Assembly: GCA_002480565.1 (NCBI GenBank)
Contig: DLCK01000005.1
Location: forward strand, 38,590-73,479
Reading direction: 5' to 3'
Origin: Phycisphaerales bacterium UBA7800
GTDB taxonomy: Bacteria > Planctomycetota > Phycisphaerae > Phycisphaerales > Phycisphaeraceae
DNA: 34,890 nt
Positions 6,381-14,873 of this stretch are shown here, piece by piece. Below the pieces are notes generated by a model that was not told where the DNA came from, did not search any database, and worked only from the letters and a program-made list of their open reading frames with translations. The position numbers and the translations under genes were made by a program. Every line of letters starts with the position of its first letter. The stretch's first letter is position 1.

Positions 6381-7211
6381 TCACATCGCATCACGGAGCT
6401 TCTTGAGTTGCCCCAACAGTTCACAGGCTTCCTCGATCCCCAGCATCGTTGCTGAGTCACTCTTGCCCTTGCGTGGGTCGGGGTGGACTTCCATGAACAA
6501 ACACTGCACCCCTGCCACCACAGCACACTTGGCAAGCATCGGTGCACAATCAGGGCGTCCGCCGGTAATGCGACCGTCACCACTGCTGCTGCCCCCCGGA
6601 AGTTGCGTCGAATGCGTCACATCAAAACAAACCGGCCATCCGTGTTTCATCATGTCCGACACGCCCACAAAGTCATTGACCAATCGTTGATACCCAAAGA
6701 ACGTCCCGCGTTCCATGAGCATGATGCCAGCCTTATCCGCGCCGCTTTCGACGAGTTTTTCCACGACGCTGGACATTTCTTCAGGTGACAGAAACTGACC
6801 TTTTTTCACACTCACCGCTTTACCCGTCTGAGCAGCAGCTTGAAGCAAGTCCGTCTGACGACACAAAAACGCAGGGATTTGCAGCACATCACACACGCCC
6901 CCAACCGTTTTGGCCTGTGAAGCTTCATGGACATCCGTGGTCACAGGCACACCCAGTTCACTTTTGACAATCTCAAACCACTGCATCGTCTGTTCAAGAC
7001 CCGGCCCGCGATAACTGTGAATACTCGAACGATTGGCCTTGTCGAAACTGGCTTTGAAAATATAACCAAACCCAAGCTCCCGACACCGAGCGCGCATCGC
7101 ATCACCGACTTTAAGACAAAGTTCCAATGACTCAGCGACACATGGGCCAGCAATAATCGCCAGCGGCGCATCAGGTCCAATCTTCACATCTGCAATCTGG
7201 ATAGTATTCAT
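6381..7211 (-). CDS. kdsA: 3-deoxy-8-phosphooctulonate synthase (KDO-8-P synthase)
   Basis: This cytoplasmic enzyme condenses phosphoenolpyruvate and D-arabinose 5-phosphate to KDO-8-phosphate, the committed step to the LPS inner-core sugar KDO. The 276-residue length is normal. Visible motifs are AGPCVAES (21-28), KASFDKANRSS (53-63), TTDVHE (91-96), KKGQFLSPEE (136-145), DVTHS (197-201) and FMEVHPDP (239-246). Cys24, where metal-independent enzymes have Asn, together with His200, Glu241 and Asp252, predicts the metal-dependent class. The open frame extends far upstream, across the divergent binding-protein gene; the ATG at 7209-7211 gives the family start MNTIQIADVKIG. It is a single gene, not next to kdsB or kdsD here. 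Confidence 0.96.
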   Translation of the reverse strand: MNTIQIADVKIGPDAPLAIIAGPCVAESLELCLKVGDAMRARCRELGFGYIFKASFDKANRSSIHSYRGPGLEQTMQWFEIVKSELGVPVTTDVHEASQAKTVGGVCDVLQIPAFLCRQTDLLQAAAQTGKAVSVKKGQFLSPEEMSSVVEKLVESGADKAGIMLMERGTFFGYQRLVNDFVGVSDMMKHGWPVCFDVTHSTQLPGGSSSGDGRITGGRPDCAPMLAKCAVVAGVQCLFMEVHPDPRKGKSDSATMLGIEEACELLGQLKKLRDAM

Positions 7212-7319
7212 GGCGACATTGTAGCCAGAAAAACCAGACGCGTTAATCACCCCAAACATGCGACCTGCTAACCAACAAGCTAAACTGTCAACACCTATCC
7301 ACGCATGAAAGGGTTGATG

Positions 7320-9071
7320 ATGGACAAACGATGGTTGACCACAGTCGGATGCGCCTTGTTGATGCTCCTCACCGCCTGTGGCAAAGAGTCCGAACCGACT
7401 TCCACAACAGCCATGTCTCATACCAACGAGGCTGCGGACCTGACCTTTATCTGTAACGTGTCGCCCAACACGCTTGACCCACAAAAAATGTCCTGGCTGC
7501 ATGACATCCGTATTGCCAACGCACTCTATGAACCGTTGATGCGTTACCAACTGCCTGAAGTAAAGCTTCAAGGCGGCGTCGCAACGCGATGGGAAATCAG
7601 TGCGGATCAGAAAACCTACACCTTTCATCTGAGACCTCAAGCAACATGGAGTAATGGTGATCCAGTCACCGCCAACGATTTTGTCTACGCATGGCGACGT
7701 GCCATCCTCCCGGACTTTACCGCTGATTATGTCCAACTGTTTTTCTGCATTGAAGGTGCTGAGGAATTTTTCCAGTGGCGTCAGAACCAATTGGCCAACT
7801 ACAAACCCGGCTCCAGTGCCGAAATCGCATGGGGCACCGCACGTGAACGCTTTACAAAAACCGTAGGGATCAATGCACCCGACGCGCATACCCTGGTCAT
7901 CCAACTCACCCGCCCCACGCCCTACTTCCTGGAACTCTGCGCCTTTGCGACCTTCATGCCCAATCACGTTGCCAGCCTCGACAAAGCAACCACCTTCAAC
8001 ACCGACACGGGCATGCTCCAGATTCCCGCAGGCTTCTGGTCGAATCCTGAAAAACTCATTACCAACGGCCCCTACAAACTGACAGCACATCGCTTCAAGC
8101 AGGACTTACTGCTGACACAAAACCCCAACTGGTGGAACAAAGCTTCCATGCTCAACACCAGTATCCGCATGAAGATCATTGAAAATCCGCAGGCCTCGAT
8201 GCTTGCCTACGAAAACGGGGATGCCAATTGGGTTCCCGAAGTACCCAGTGCATCGAGCTTCGCAGCAGACCTCGTAGCCACCGGCCGTAAGGATGTGCAT
8301 ACAACGCCTTGGGCTGGCACTTACTTTTACAGCTTCAACTGCTTGCCTAAGCTTGCTGATGGATCGCCCAATCCACTGGCTGACCCGCGTGTCCGCAAAG
8401 CCCTGGCCATGTGCATTGATCGCAAAACCATCGTCTCAAAAATCACGCGGATGAATCAGCCCATCGCCAAGACGTTTATCCCGCCCAATAAGATTCCCGG
8501 ATACCTGCCCCCCGAAGCCGAAGGTGCGGAGTTTGATCCAGAAGCTGCCCGCGTCCTGCTCAAAGAGGCTGGCTATAGTGATCCGTCAACATTACGTGGC
8601 TTGTCGATCCTGATGAACACCGATGGTGCACATGAAATTGTTGCACAAGCCATCAGTTCCATGTGGAAAAAACACTTGGGGATCAATGTGCCGCTTGAGA
8701 GTATGGAAGTCCGATCCTTCCGCGAACGGCTCAAGAAGCAGCACTACACCATCGCCCGTGCGTCATGGATCGCGGACTACCGCGACCCGACCACGTTTCT
8801 GGATAAGTATCACAGCGAAGGTGGCAACAACGATGCCAAGTGGTCCAACAAGCAGTACGACACCTTGCTTGCCAAAGCCAGTCACGAAACCGACATCTAT
8901 CAGCGAATGCAACTGCTTCGTCAAGCTGAGACGCTTATGATGATCGAGCAACCCATCGCCCCGATCTTTCATTACGTTACGCTGGATGTCTTCGATCCTG
9001 CCAAGGTCAAAAACCTCCATCCCAACGCATGGAATTTCTATCGGCTTGAACTGATCGAAGTGGTCAAGTAA
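7320..9071 (+). CDS. ABC transporter solute-binding lipoprotein, oligopeptide (OppA/SBP_bac_5) family
   Basis: This 583-residue extracytoplasmic binding protein is of the peptide/nickel class. The N-terminus MDKRWLTTVGCALLMLLTAC has a lipobox LTAC, with lipidation at Cys20. Typical family blocks follow: NTLDPQKMSWLHD, RWEISADQKTYTFHLRPQATWSNGDPVTANDFVYAWRR, LTRPTPYFLELCAF, ADPRVRKALAMCIDRKTIV and YDTLLAKAS. The start at 7320 was chosen because AAGGG lies 6 nt upstream; the ATG at 7305 has no ribosome site. No permease or ATPase genes (oppBCDF) are adjacent, so it must work with a distant transporter or act as a receptor. The closest resemblance is to OppA for short peptides; the substrate is inferred only. 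It diverges from kdsA over a gap of about 110 bp. Confidence 0.92.
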   Translation: MDKRWLTTVGCALLMLLTACGKESEPTSTTAMSHTNEAADLTFICNVSPNTLDPQKMSWLHDIRIANALYEPLMRYQLPEVKLQGGVATRWEISADQKTYTFHLRPQATWSNGDPVTANDFVYAWRRAILPDFTADYVQLFFCIEGAEEFFQWRQNQLANYKPGSSAEIAWGTARERFTKTVGINAPDAHTLVIQLTRPTPYFLELCAFATFMPNHVASLDKATTFNTDTGMLQIPAGFWSNPEKLITNGPYKLTAHRFKQDLLLTQNPNWWNKASMLNTSIRMKIIENPQASMLAYENGDANWVPEVPSASSFAADLVATGRKDVHTTPWAGTYFYSFNCLPKLADGSPNPLADPRVRKALAMCIDRKTIVSKITRMNQPIAKTFIPPNKIPGYLPPEAEGAEFDPEAARVLLKEAGYSDPSTLRGLSILMNTDGAHEIVAQAISSMWKKHLGINVPLESMEVRSFRERLKKQHYTIARASWIADYRDPTTFLDKYHSEGGNNDAKWSNKQYDTLLAKASHETDIYQRMQLLRQAETLMMIEQPIAPIFHYVTLDVFDPAKVKNLHPNAWNFYRLELIEVVK

Positions 9072-9119
9072 ATAGCTAACTGCCCCATACTTTGTTTTCA
9101 AAGAGCAGGATATTGCTTA

Positions 9120-9619
9120 CCAGGGAGCTTCGCCCCCCGGACCCCCTGTCTAGGTTGGAGCATGATGGCAAGTCAGTTTCCGTGTTGCATCCAAAGGATA
9201 AAAGCCCTGTTTTAGATGGGGCTCTGCCCCATGCCCCGCCAACGGGCAGCCGTTGGATCGCTGCCCCCGGAAGTGCAATTGAAGTCCGCAGATGGACTGT
9301 TCAAGATCTTTAAAACAGATTCAAACGCGAAACGATAAACCTGAAAAAACCATAACAACAAGCATCACAGGCACACCGTTGGTGCCCGAAAGTCTTGGTC
9401 ATGGGATTCCAAACCATCGACTTAATTCTTCAAAACTCTGGCTAAACCAGCGAGCAAAGGCCTGCCTTCCGGGGGACGTGATCCAGCGGCGGAACGCTGG
9501 CAGGGTTTGGGATAGCATCCCAACTAAAATTTCCGACAATCATTTAGCTGCAACACAAGCGACAACATTACAAACTCGCTCCGACCTAGACAGGGGGTCC
9601 GGGGGGCGAAGCTCCCTGG
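9120..9619. repeat. 500-bp imperfect inverted-repeat element (non-coding)
   Basis: The outer 42 nt (9120-9161, starting CCAGGGAGCTTCGCCCCCCG) recur inverted at 9578-9619 with a single mismatch. Farther in, 50-nt blocks at 9224-9273 and 9466-9515 are also inverted homologues, each ending in CCCCCGGAAG in its own orientation, and both sit 104 nt from their outer end. So two arms of about 154 nt are nearly collinear inverted copies around a 192-bp centre. Small hairpins such as ATGGGGC-TCT-GCCCCAT lie inside. No transposase frame, and no clear target duplication. It fills the gap between the binding protein and rhamnose isomerase. Confidence 0.85.
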
Positions 9620-9631
9620 CCAGTCAAATTA

Positions 9632-9665
9632 AAAATACCAGACAGCTTTCACCATCTGGTATTTT
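9632..9665. terminator. Bidirectional intrinsic terminator
   Basis: An 11-bp perfect stem AAAATACCAGA (9632-9642) / TCTGGTATTTT (9655-9665) has a 12-nt loop. The A/T ends give a U tract on either strand. It lies 30 bp past the stop of the minus-strand isomerase gene and could also stop plus-strand read-through. Confidence 0.85.
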
Positions 9666-9695
9666 AATTTTGATCGTTTTTATTTGAATACGGTC

Positions 9696-10907
9696 TTACG
9701 CGTAGCTGGAGCTTTGCACTTCGCCGCGGTCTTTGCACGCTTGCGTTCGAACCTTGCCGAGTTCTTCGATTACGCCACTGCTGCGCAATTCGCTCAGCGG
9801 GCAGGCGGGGAGTTTGTGACTCTTACGCCAGTCGGCAAGCATCGGGCGGACATCGGTTTCAAAGGCATTTTTGAGAATGCGTTCGGCTCCCGTAATGTCG
9901 CCAGACTTCTGAGCGATGGCCAAAGCTTTGCGATCCACCAGGTGAGCCTTGGCAAAAAGCTTCTGGGCTTCGTCAACGGTTTGCACCATCGCTTCGAGTT
10001 TGGGTTTTAAGTTATGGCTTTGATCGACCATGTAAGCGAGTTTGGGATCTTTACCGGTGTCGAAGGTGAACTGGGCAATCTGGTCGAAGATGCGAAAGAC
10101 GGCATAGGGATCGATCGAGCCGAGGGTCAGGTCGTCATCCGCATATTTGCGATCATTAAAATGGAAGCCGCCGAGCATGCCTTCAGAGAGCAGCAGCGCG
10201 ACGATGTGTTCGATGTTACAGCCGGGCAGGTGATGACCGGTATCCACCAACACCTTGGCGCGTTTGCCGGCCTTTCCGCAGAAGAGATAGCTCATGCCCC
10301 AGTCGGCAATATCCGTGTGATAGAAGGACGGCTCAAAGGGTTTGTACTCGATGAGCAGGGTTGAGCCGCGCCAGGTCTTTTCCATCTGGTCATTGATTTT
10401 TTTGAACGCTTTTTCCAGGTCTTTCTTGCGTCGGTAGATGCTGTCCTGTCCGGGATAGTTGGTACCATCGGCAAGCCACATGGAAAGATGTTTGGAGCCG
10501 ACGGCCTTACCGATTTCGATGCTGTCCATCGTGTGCTTCAGTGCCGCACGTCGGGCCTTGGCATCGGGTGAGCAGAAGGAACCGAGTTTATAATCCTGAT
10601 CCTGGAAGACGTTGGGATTGATCGAGCCGATTTTCACGCCATGCTTCTTGGCGAGCTTGGCGGTGTTGCGTGGATCTTCACCGGGTGCAAAATCCCAATG
10701 CACATGCACGGCCACGGTCGGGCAGGCACCGGTGAGTTGGTTGACCAGTCCCGCATCGTGGAGTTTTTCATCGAGTGTCGAAGCGGCGGCCTCCTGGAAG
10801 AACTTGCCAAAGCGGGTGCCGGTGTCGGCAAAGCCCCAACTGGGCAACTCAATGGCAAAGCCGTCAAGGGCTTTAAACAGATTACGCATGGTTTGGTCTT
10901 TTGCCAT
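9696..10907 (-). CDS. rhaI: L-rhamnose isomerase, RhaI (Pseudomonas stutzeri-like) type
   Basis: This 403-residue TIM-barrel aldose-ketose isomerase interconverts L-rhamnose and L-rhamnulose; relatives have broad sugar specificity. Matching segments include ELPSWGFADTGTRF, EIGKAVGSKHLSMWLADGTN, IEYKPFEPSFYHT, VLVDTGHHLPGCNIEHIV, GGFHFNDRKYADDDL and MVDQSHN. The metal-site residues E187, D222, H249 and D295 are each exactly 32 positions before the P. stutzeri residues I recall (E219, D254, H281, D327), showing an ungapped core. The start ATG at 10905-10907 follows AGGAG by about 10 nt; upstream codons in the frame look non-coding. No rhamnulokinase, aldolase or rhamnose transporter genes are adjacent. 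Substrate is likely rhamnose but could be another 6-deoxy or rare sugar. Confidence 0.9.
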   Translation of the reverse strand: MAKDQTMRNLFKALDGFAIELPSWGFADTGTRFGKFFQEAAASTLDEKLHDAGLVNQLTGACPTVAVHVHWDFAPGEDPRNTAKLAKKHGVKIGSINPNVFQDQDYKLGSFCSPDAKARRAALKHTMDSIEIGKAVGSKHLSMWLADGTNYPGQDSIYRRKKDLEKAFKKINDQMEKTWRGSTLLIEYKPFEPSFYHTDIADWGMSYLFCGKAGKRAKVLVDTGHHLPGCNIEHIVALLLSEGMLGGFHFNDRKYADDDLTLGSIDPYAVFRIFDQIAQFTFDTGKDPKLAYMVDQSHNLKPKLEAMVQTVDEAQKLFAKAHLVDRKALAIAQKSGDITGAERILKNAFETDVRPMLADWRKSHKLPACPLSELRSSGVIEELGKVRTQACKDRGEVQSSSYA

Positions 10908-11095
10908 AATCGGGTGTCTCCTGTTAGGATCAAAGGCGTCAAAGTATTGTCGAATGGACTGCGAACAAAAACGTCTAATCAGTTTAGCCATTCGCGGCGT
11001 TAAATCCATAGATTTTCAAGCCCAAAACATGACAATCTGACACCTGACAACAAAATCGTCCAAATCAAACAAACACCGACAAGGAGTCACACCTC

Positions 11096-11626
11096 ATGAC
11101 CGACACAACCAGCAAAGGCAAAATTCTCATCTTCGTGGGTAACGATTACGAAGACATGGAACTGCAATATCCAAAGTACCGACTCCTCGAAGCAGGCTAC
11201 GAAGTCGTCGTCGCTGGACTTGATCCTGCGGGCACCGTGTACAAAGGCAAGTACAGCTACCCGCAGAAGTCCGATGCGTGTGTCGATGATTTGAAGTCCG
11301 AAGATTTCGTCGGCCTGGTGGTGCCCGGCGGCTGGATGCCCGACAAGCTTCGCCGGTATGAGTCGGTGCTCCGCCTCACCCGTGAGATCAATGCAGCAGG
11401 CAAGATGGTGGCATCGATCTGTCACGGTCCGTGGATCGACATCTCCGCGGGGATCGTCAAAGGCGTCACCTATACCTGCACACCGGGCATCAAGGATGAT
11501 GTGAACAACGCAGGCGGGACATGGGTGGATAAGCCGTTGGTGGTGGATGGCAATCATGTGACCAGCCGCAAGCCTGATGACCTGCCGGAGTTTGCCAAGG
11601 GGATGTTGCAGGTGTTGGAGGGGTGA
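11096..11626 (+). CDS. DJ-1/PfpI (ThiJ) family protein
   Basis: This 176-residue protein has the class I glutamine amidotransferase-like fold of PfpI/YhbO/Hsp31 relatives. These act as proteases, glyoxalases or protein/nucleotide deglycases, or as stress chaperones. The N-terminus KILIFVGNDYEDMEL carries the conserved acidic residue E19 (DYEDMEL motif). The VVPGGWMPDKLRR block follows, and the nucleophile elbow is ASICHGPW with Cys109 and His110. AAGGAG lies 9 nt before the ATG. It diverges from the rhamnose isomerase across an intergenic region of about 190 bp and converges with gspF. Exact activity cannot be read from sequence; redox or carbonyl stress is likely. Confidence 0.92.
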   Translation: MTDTTSKGKILIFVGNDYEDMELQYPKYRLLEAGYEVVVAGLDPAGTVYKGKYSYPQKSDACVDDLKSEDFVGLVVPGGWMPDKLRRYESVLRLTREINAAGKMVASICHGPWIDISAGIVKGVTYTCTPGIKDDVNNAGGTWVDKPLVVDGNHVTSRKPDDLPEFAKGMLQVLEG

Positions 11627-11671
11627 GTCTGGTGGTGGTGTAACGTCCGGACACTTTCAAGACAGTTAAGC

Positions 11672-11703
11672 ACCCCGGGGACTGAAGTCCCGCGGGCTTT
11701 AGT
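11672..11703. repeat. Short palindromic repeat between convergent genes
   Basis: GGGACT-GA-AGTCCC, flanked by CCCC and CGCGGGCTTTAG, resembles the GGACTGAAGTCC / CGGGCTTTAG palindromes often seen between genes in Planctomycetota and others (recollection). It lies between the convergent PfpI and gspF genes and may serve both as a transcript end. Confidence 0.45.
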
Positions 11704-11750
11704 GTGCATGTGGATCATTGTTGGTGGTGGTTGGAAACTTGCGAGTGCGT

Positions 11751-12977
11751 TTAGCCGCCGGCGACGACTTTGCCCACCGAGAAGATCGGTAGCAGCAAGC
11801 TGATGGCCACGAAGCCGATGATGGTGCCCATCACAGCAACCATGATGGGTTCGATCATGCTGGTGACGGTTTTGACGGTCTGGTCGAACTCTGCTTCGGT
11901 GAAGTCCGCAATGCGGTTCATGACTTTGCCCAACTGACCGGAACGTTCGCCGGAGTAGACCATCTGGCCGATGGATCGGGGGATCAGCGGACTGGTAAAC
12001 AGTGAGTCTGAAAGCTGTGAACCCTGGCGGAGTTTGTCATCCACGTCTTCCCAAAGATCGTGAAAGTAAGCGTTGTCGGTGACGTGCTTGATGATGGCAA
12101 CCATATCCAACATCGACACGCCGGCATTGATCATCGTCCCCATCGTGCGACAGGATCGGGTGATGTAAAGCTGTTGATAGAGTCGGCCCATCAATGGCAT
12201 GTTGAGCTTGATCCAGTCAAATGCGCGTCGACCTTGCGTGGTGAGTAGTGAGCCCCATATGCCCGCAACGGATGCTATCGCCCCGCCGACCCAGAAATAC
12301 CAGTAGTTCACGAGAATGGATGACATGGTCATCAGCAACTGCGTCGGAGCTGGCAAGGCCGCATTGCGCGAGGCATAGATACCTGCAAAGCGAGGCAGCA
12401 CAAAAGCAAGCAGGAAAATCGTCACGCCGATCGCCATCACGACCATGAACATGGGATACATCATCGCACCCTTGGCCTGCTTGACGGTCTGCTGTTCTTT
12501 ACTGAGGTATTGGCTGATACGGTCGAGCATACTGGACATCGTGCCGGACATTTCCGACGCTCGAAGCAGCGATGTCATCACCGGTGGGAAGACTTTGGGG
12601 AATTTTTTAAGGGCACTGGAAAACTGCCCGCCGGATTGCACGGTTTGCGTGATGTCTTCGAGTACTGCTCGAAAGTGCGGGTCCATTGTCTGATCCACAC
12701 AGCATTGCAGTGCATCGGTCAATGGTACGCCAGTTTCGATCATCACCGCCATTTGATGTGAGAAGAAGATGACCTGTTTGCGTTGAACACGTCGGGCATG
12801 TGCCTTGAGCGTACTGGCTCGCATCTCCGGGGTGTCTTCGTTCATCGGTGAAATTTTGACAATGAACTTACCTTCGGAACGTAGCTGGTGCGACGCTTCA
12901 TCCATACTCGCAGCATTGACCATACCGGTGGCCAGTTCGCCTTGTGCATCACGTGCTTGATAGAGAAAACGTGCCAT
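11751..12977 (-). CDS. Inner-membrane platform protein GspF/PilC family
   Basis: This 408-residue polytopic protein is the type II secretion / type IV pilus platform that couples the cytoplasmic ATPase to pilin insertion. It has two GspF domains. The first (about 70-195) contains FFSHQMAVMIETGVPLTDAL and RASEMSGTMSSMLDRIS; the second (about 270-395) has ITRSCRTMGTMINAGVSMLDM and YSGERSGQLGKVMNRIADF. Membrane segments include MVVMAIGVTIFLLAFVLP, a hydrophobic stretch around NYWYFWVGGAIASVAGIW, and a C-terminal one ending in LLPIFSVG. The start ATG at 12975-12977 follows GGAG by 7 nt. It is the last gene of the pilus cluster, 105 bp after gspE, with a heptamer repeat between. GspF versus PilC cannot be settled by sequence alone. 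Confidence 0.94.
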   Translation of the reverse strand: MARFLYQARDAQGELATGMVNAASMDEASHQLRSEGKFIVKISPMNEDTPEMRASTLKAHARRVQRKQVIFFSHQMAVMIETGVPLTDALQCCVDQTMDPHFRAVLEDITQTVQSGGQFSSALKKFPKVFPPVMTSLLRASEMSGTMSSMLDRISQYLSKEQQTVKQAKGAMMYPMFMVVMAIGVTIFLLAFVLPRFAGIYASRNAALPAPTQLLMTMSSILVNYWYFWVGGAIASVAGIWGSLLTTQGRRAFDWIKLNMPLMGRLYQQLYITRSCRTMGTMINAGVSMLDMVAIIKHVTDNAYFHDLWEDVDDKLRQGSQLSDSLFTSPLIPRSIGQMVYSGERSGQLGKVMNRIADFTEAEFDQTVKTVTSMIEPIMVAVMGTIIGFVAISLLLPIFSVGKVVAGG

Positions 12978-13037
12978 GAGATTGCTCCGAATCATCAGCG
13001 ACACGCAGTGTCGCAGCTATTGACTTTCTGTCTTATC

Positions 13038-13072
13038 CTAGTCGCTAGTCCCTAGTCCCTAGTCCCTAGTCC
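13038..13072. repeat. Heptanucleotide tandem repeat (CTAGTCC x5)
   Basis: Five consecutive 7-bp units begin at 13038; the first is CTAGTCG and the other four are CTAGTCC. A partial CTA follows. The array sits 10 bp past the end of gspE and 60 bp before the gspF start, inside what looks like an operon. Such arrays are prone to copy-number change. Confidence 0.95.
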
Positions 13073-13082
13073 CTAATGAACA

Positions 13083-14843
13083 TCAATGCATTGCCGCAGC
13101 ATGGAAAAGTTCTTCCACGGTAGTGACACCTGCTTTGACCTTTTCCAGACCGTCATCGGCCAGTGTGCGATACCCACTGGCCTTGGCGATTTTTTTGAGA
13201 TCCTGTAAACCGGCACCTTTGGCGATGGCTTCCATGGCATCATCATCGGGGATGTACAGTTCAAAAATACCCACGCGACCGGAGTAGCCTGTATTGCGAC
13301 AAGCCTTACAACCTGAGCCTTGGTAAATCGTGTCAATCTGATAGTCAGGGCCAGCAATGAGTTTGATGGTACGCATGGTGTGATCATCAATCGCAACCGG
13401 CTCTTTGCAGCGTGTACAGATTTTTCGAAGCAAACGTTGAGCCAACACGCCACGAATTGCAGCAGCCACGAGATACGGCTCGACACCGATATTAAACAAC
13501 CGTGTCACCGCACTGGGCGCATCATTGGTATGCAACGTGGACAGCACCACGTGACCGGTCAGTGCAGCCTGCACAGCGATCTTGGCAGTTTCCGGATCGC
13601 GGATTTCACCGACCATCACCACGTCAGGGTCTTGACGCAGCAAGGCACGCAAAGCAGATGCAAAGGTGAAACCGGCTTTATCATTGGTTTGAAACTGGTT
13701 GACGCCGACAACGGAGTTTTCCACGGGATCTTCGACGGTGGAAATATTGACGGTCGGATCATTAAGTTCGTTCAGTGAGCCATAAAGCGTGGTGGATTTA
13801 CCACTACCTGTTGGGCCGGTGACGAGAATGATACCGTTGGGACGGTGAAGGATTTCCTTCCAGTCCTTGAGCAGATCATGTCCCATCCCGCAGGTATCCA
13901 GGGATGCGACTTTATTGCGGTTGTCGACGATACGCATGACAACTTTTTCGCCGAACTTGCCGGGCATGGTTGAAACACGCAGGTCAATTGGATGCTTATT
14001 GAGCATGACGGTGATACCGCCATCCTGTGGGATACGCCGCTCAGAGATATCCATTCCAGCCATGATCTTGATACGGCTGACCACAGCGGGGAGCATGTTA
14101 TACGGCGGTCGCATCTTCTCAAACAACTTGCCATCAATACGAATTCGCACGCGAAAGGTGTTGTCATCCGGCTCGATATGGATATCCGAAGCACGTTCTT
14201 CCACGGCAGAGAAGATGATGTAATTCACGAGCTTGATGATGGGCGAATCGTCTGCGGATGCTTCAAGCGAATGCATGTCGGCCATCTGCGAGTCGACAAT
14301 TTCCATAGCAGACGTATCATTGTCATCGACAATATCATCAATCACAAAAATATTGGTGTTCGGCAGATGTGCTTCAAGTGTCGCTTGAATGTCTTTGAGT
14401 GTCGCAGCAACAATCTGCACGGGGCATTCGCAGAGTCGCCCCATCTCCTCAATGAGAAACACATTGGTCGGCTCGCTGATCGCTACAGTGAGTTTTCCCT
14501 GAACATAGAACAGAGGCAATACGAAGTGTTTTTCGAGAAACTCACGTGGGAGCATCTCGATGACTTTCGGGTCGGACACCTTGGGGGTGATCCGTGCAAA
14601 GGGCACATCGTAGGCCTCGGCCAAGGTTTCGCAGACCTGTTCTTCGGAGACCAGTTCCAATTCAATGAGAATTTCGCCGAGGAGCTTTTTGTGACCGCGA
14701 TTACGCTGATAGTCCAGCGCCTGAGCGATCTGCTCCTGGCTGATTAATCCCTTTTCAAGCAATAGATCACCGATACGCACAGGCTTGCCAGTCTGTGGTT
14801 TATTCTCGGTGTTGCTTTCAGGTTGGTCGGTTCGAGCAAACAT
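13083..14843 (-). CDS. Type II secretion / type IV pilus assembly ATPase (GspE/PilB family)
   Basis: This 586-residue hexameric motor powers pilin or pseudopilin assembly from the cytoplasmic side. The N-terminal domain has an MshEN-like motif RIGDLLLEKGLISQEQIAQA (23-42, Gln46 following) and a degenerate second copy (54-77). The catalytic core shows DIHIEPDD (220-227), Walker A GPTGSGKS (343-350), the Asp box STVEDPVE (368-375), Walker B DPDVVMVGEIRD (405-416), and the His box TLHTNDA (436-442). A zinc-binding C-type insert has CTRC (476-479) and CKAC (512-515), typical of GspE and PilB but not PilT. The ATG at 14841-14843 is preferred; the ATG at 14864 has no ribosome site. It lies between STAS and gspF genes. 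Assembly, not retraction, is the predicted role. Confidence 0.95.
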   Translation of the reverse strand: MFARTDQPESNTENKPQTGKPVRIGDLLLEKGLISQEQIAQALDYQRNRGHKKLLGEILIELELVSEEQVCETLAEAYDVPFARITPKVSDPKVIEMLPREFLEKHFVLPLFYVQGKLTVAISEPTNVFLIEEMGRLCECPVQIVAATLKDIQATLEAHLPNTNIFVIDDIVDDNDTSAMEIVDSQMADMHSLEASADDSPIIKLVNYIIFSAVEERASDIHIEPDDNTFRVRIRIDGKLFEKMRPPYNMLPAVVSRIKIMAGMDISERRIPQDGGITVMLNKHPIDLRVSTMPGKFGEKVVMRIVDNRNKVASLDTCGMGHDLLKDWKEILHRPNGIILVTGPTGSGKSTTLYGSLNELNDPTVNISTVEDPVENSVVGVNQFQTNDKAGFTFASALRALLRQDPDVVMVGEIRDPETAKIAVQAALTGHVVLSTLHTNDAPSAVTRLFNIGVEPYLVAAAIRGVLAQRLLRKICTRCKEPVAIDDHTMRTIKLIAGPDYQIDTIYQGSGCKACRNTGYSGRVGIFELYIPDDDAMEAIAKGAGLQDLKKIAKASGYRTLADDGLEKVKAGVTTVEELFHAAAMH

Positions 14844-14873
14844 ATACCTGTCTATCCCCCCCATTGCTGGGTC

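Noticed and set aside
7212..8090. Upstream extension of the kdsA open frame (about 290 extra codons)
   Set aside because: It is antisense to the solute-binding protein gene, and the kdsA family N-terminus matches the ATG at 7211.
9092..9687. Two plus-strand frames between the binding protein and rhamnose isomerase genes
   Set aside because: Both lie inside the 500-bp inverted-repeat element and have Pro/Ser-rich, unrecognisable translations.
13038..13072. Tandem repeat considered as a CRISPR fragment
   Set aside because: Seven-bp units without spacers; no cas genes in the window.
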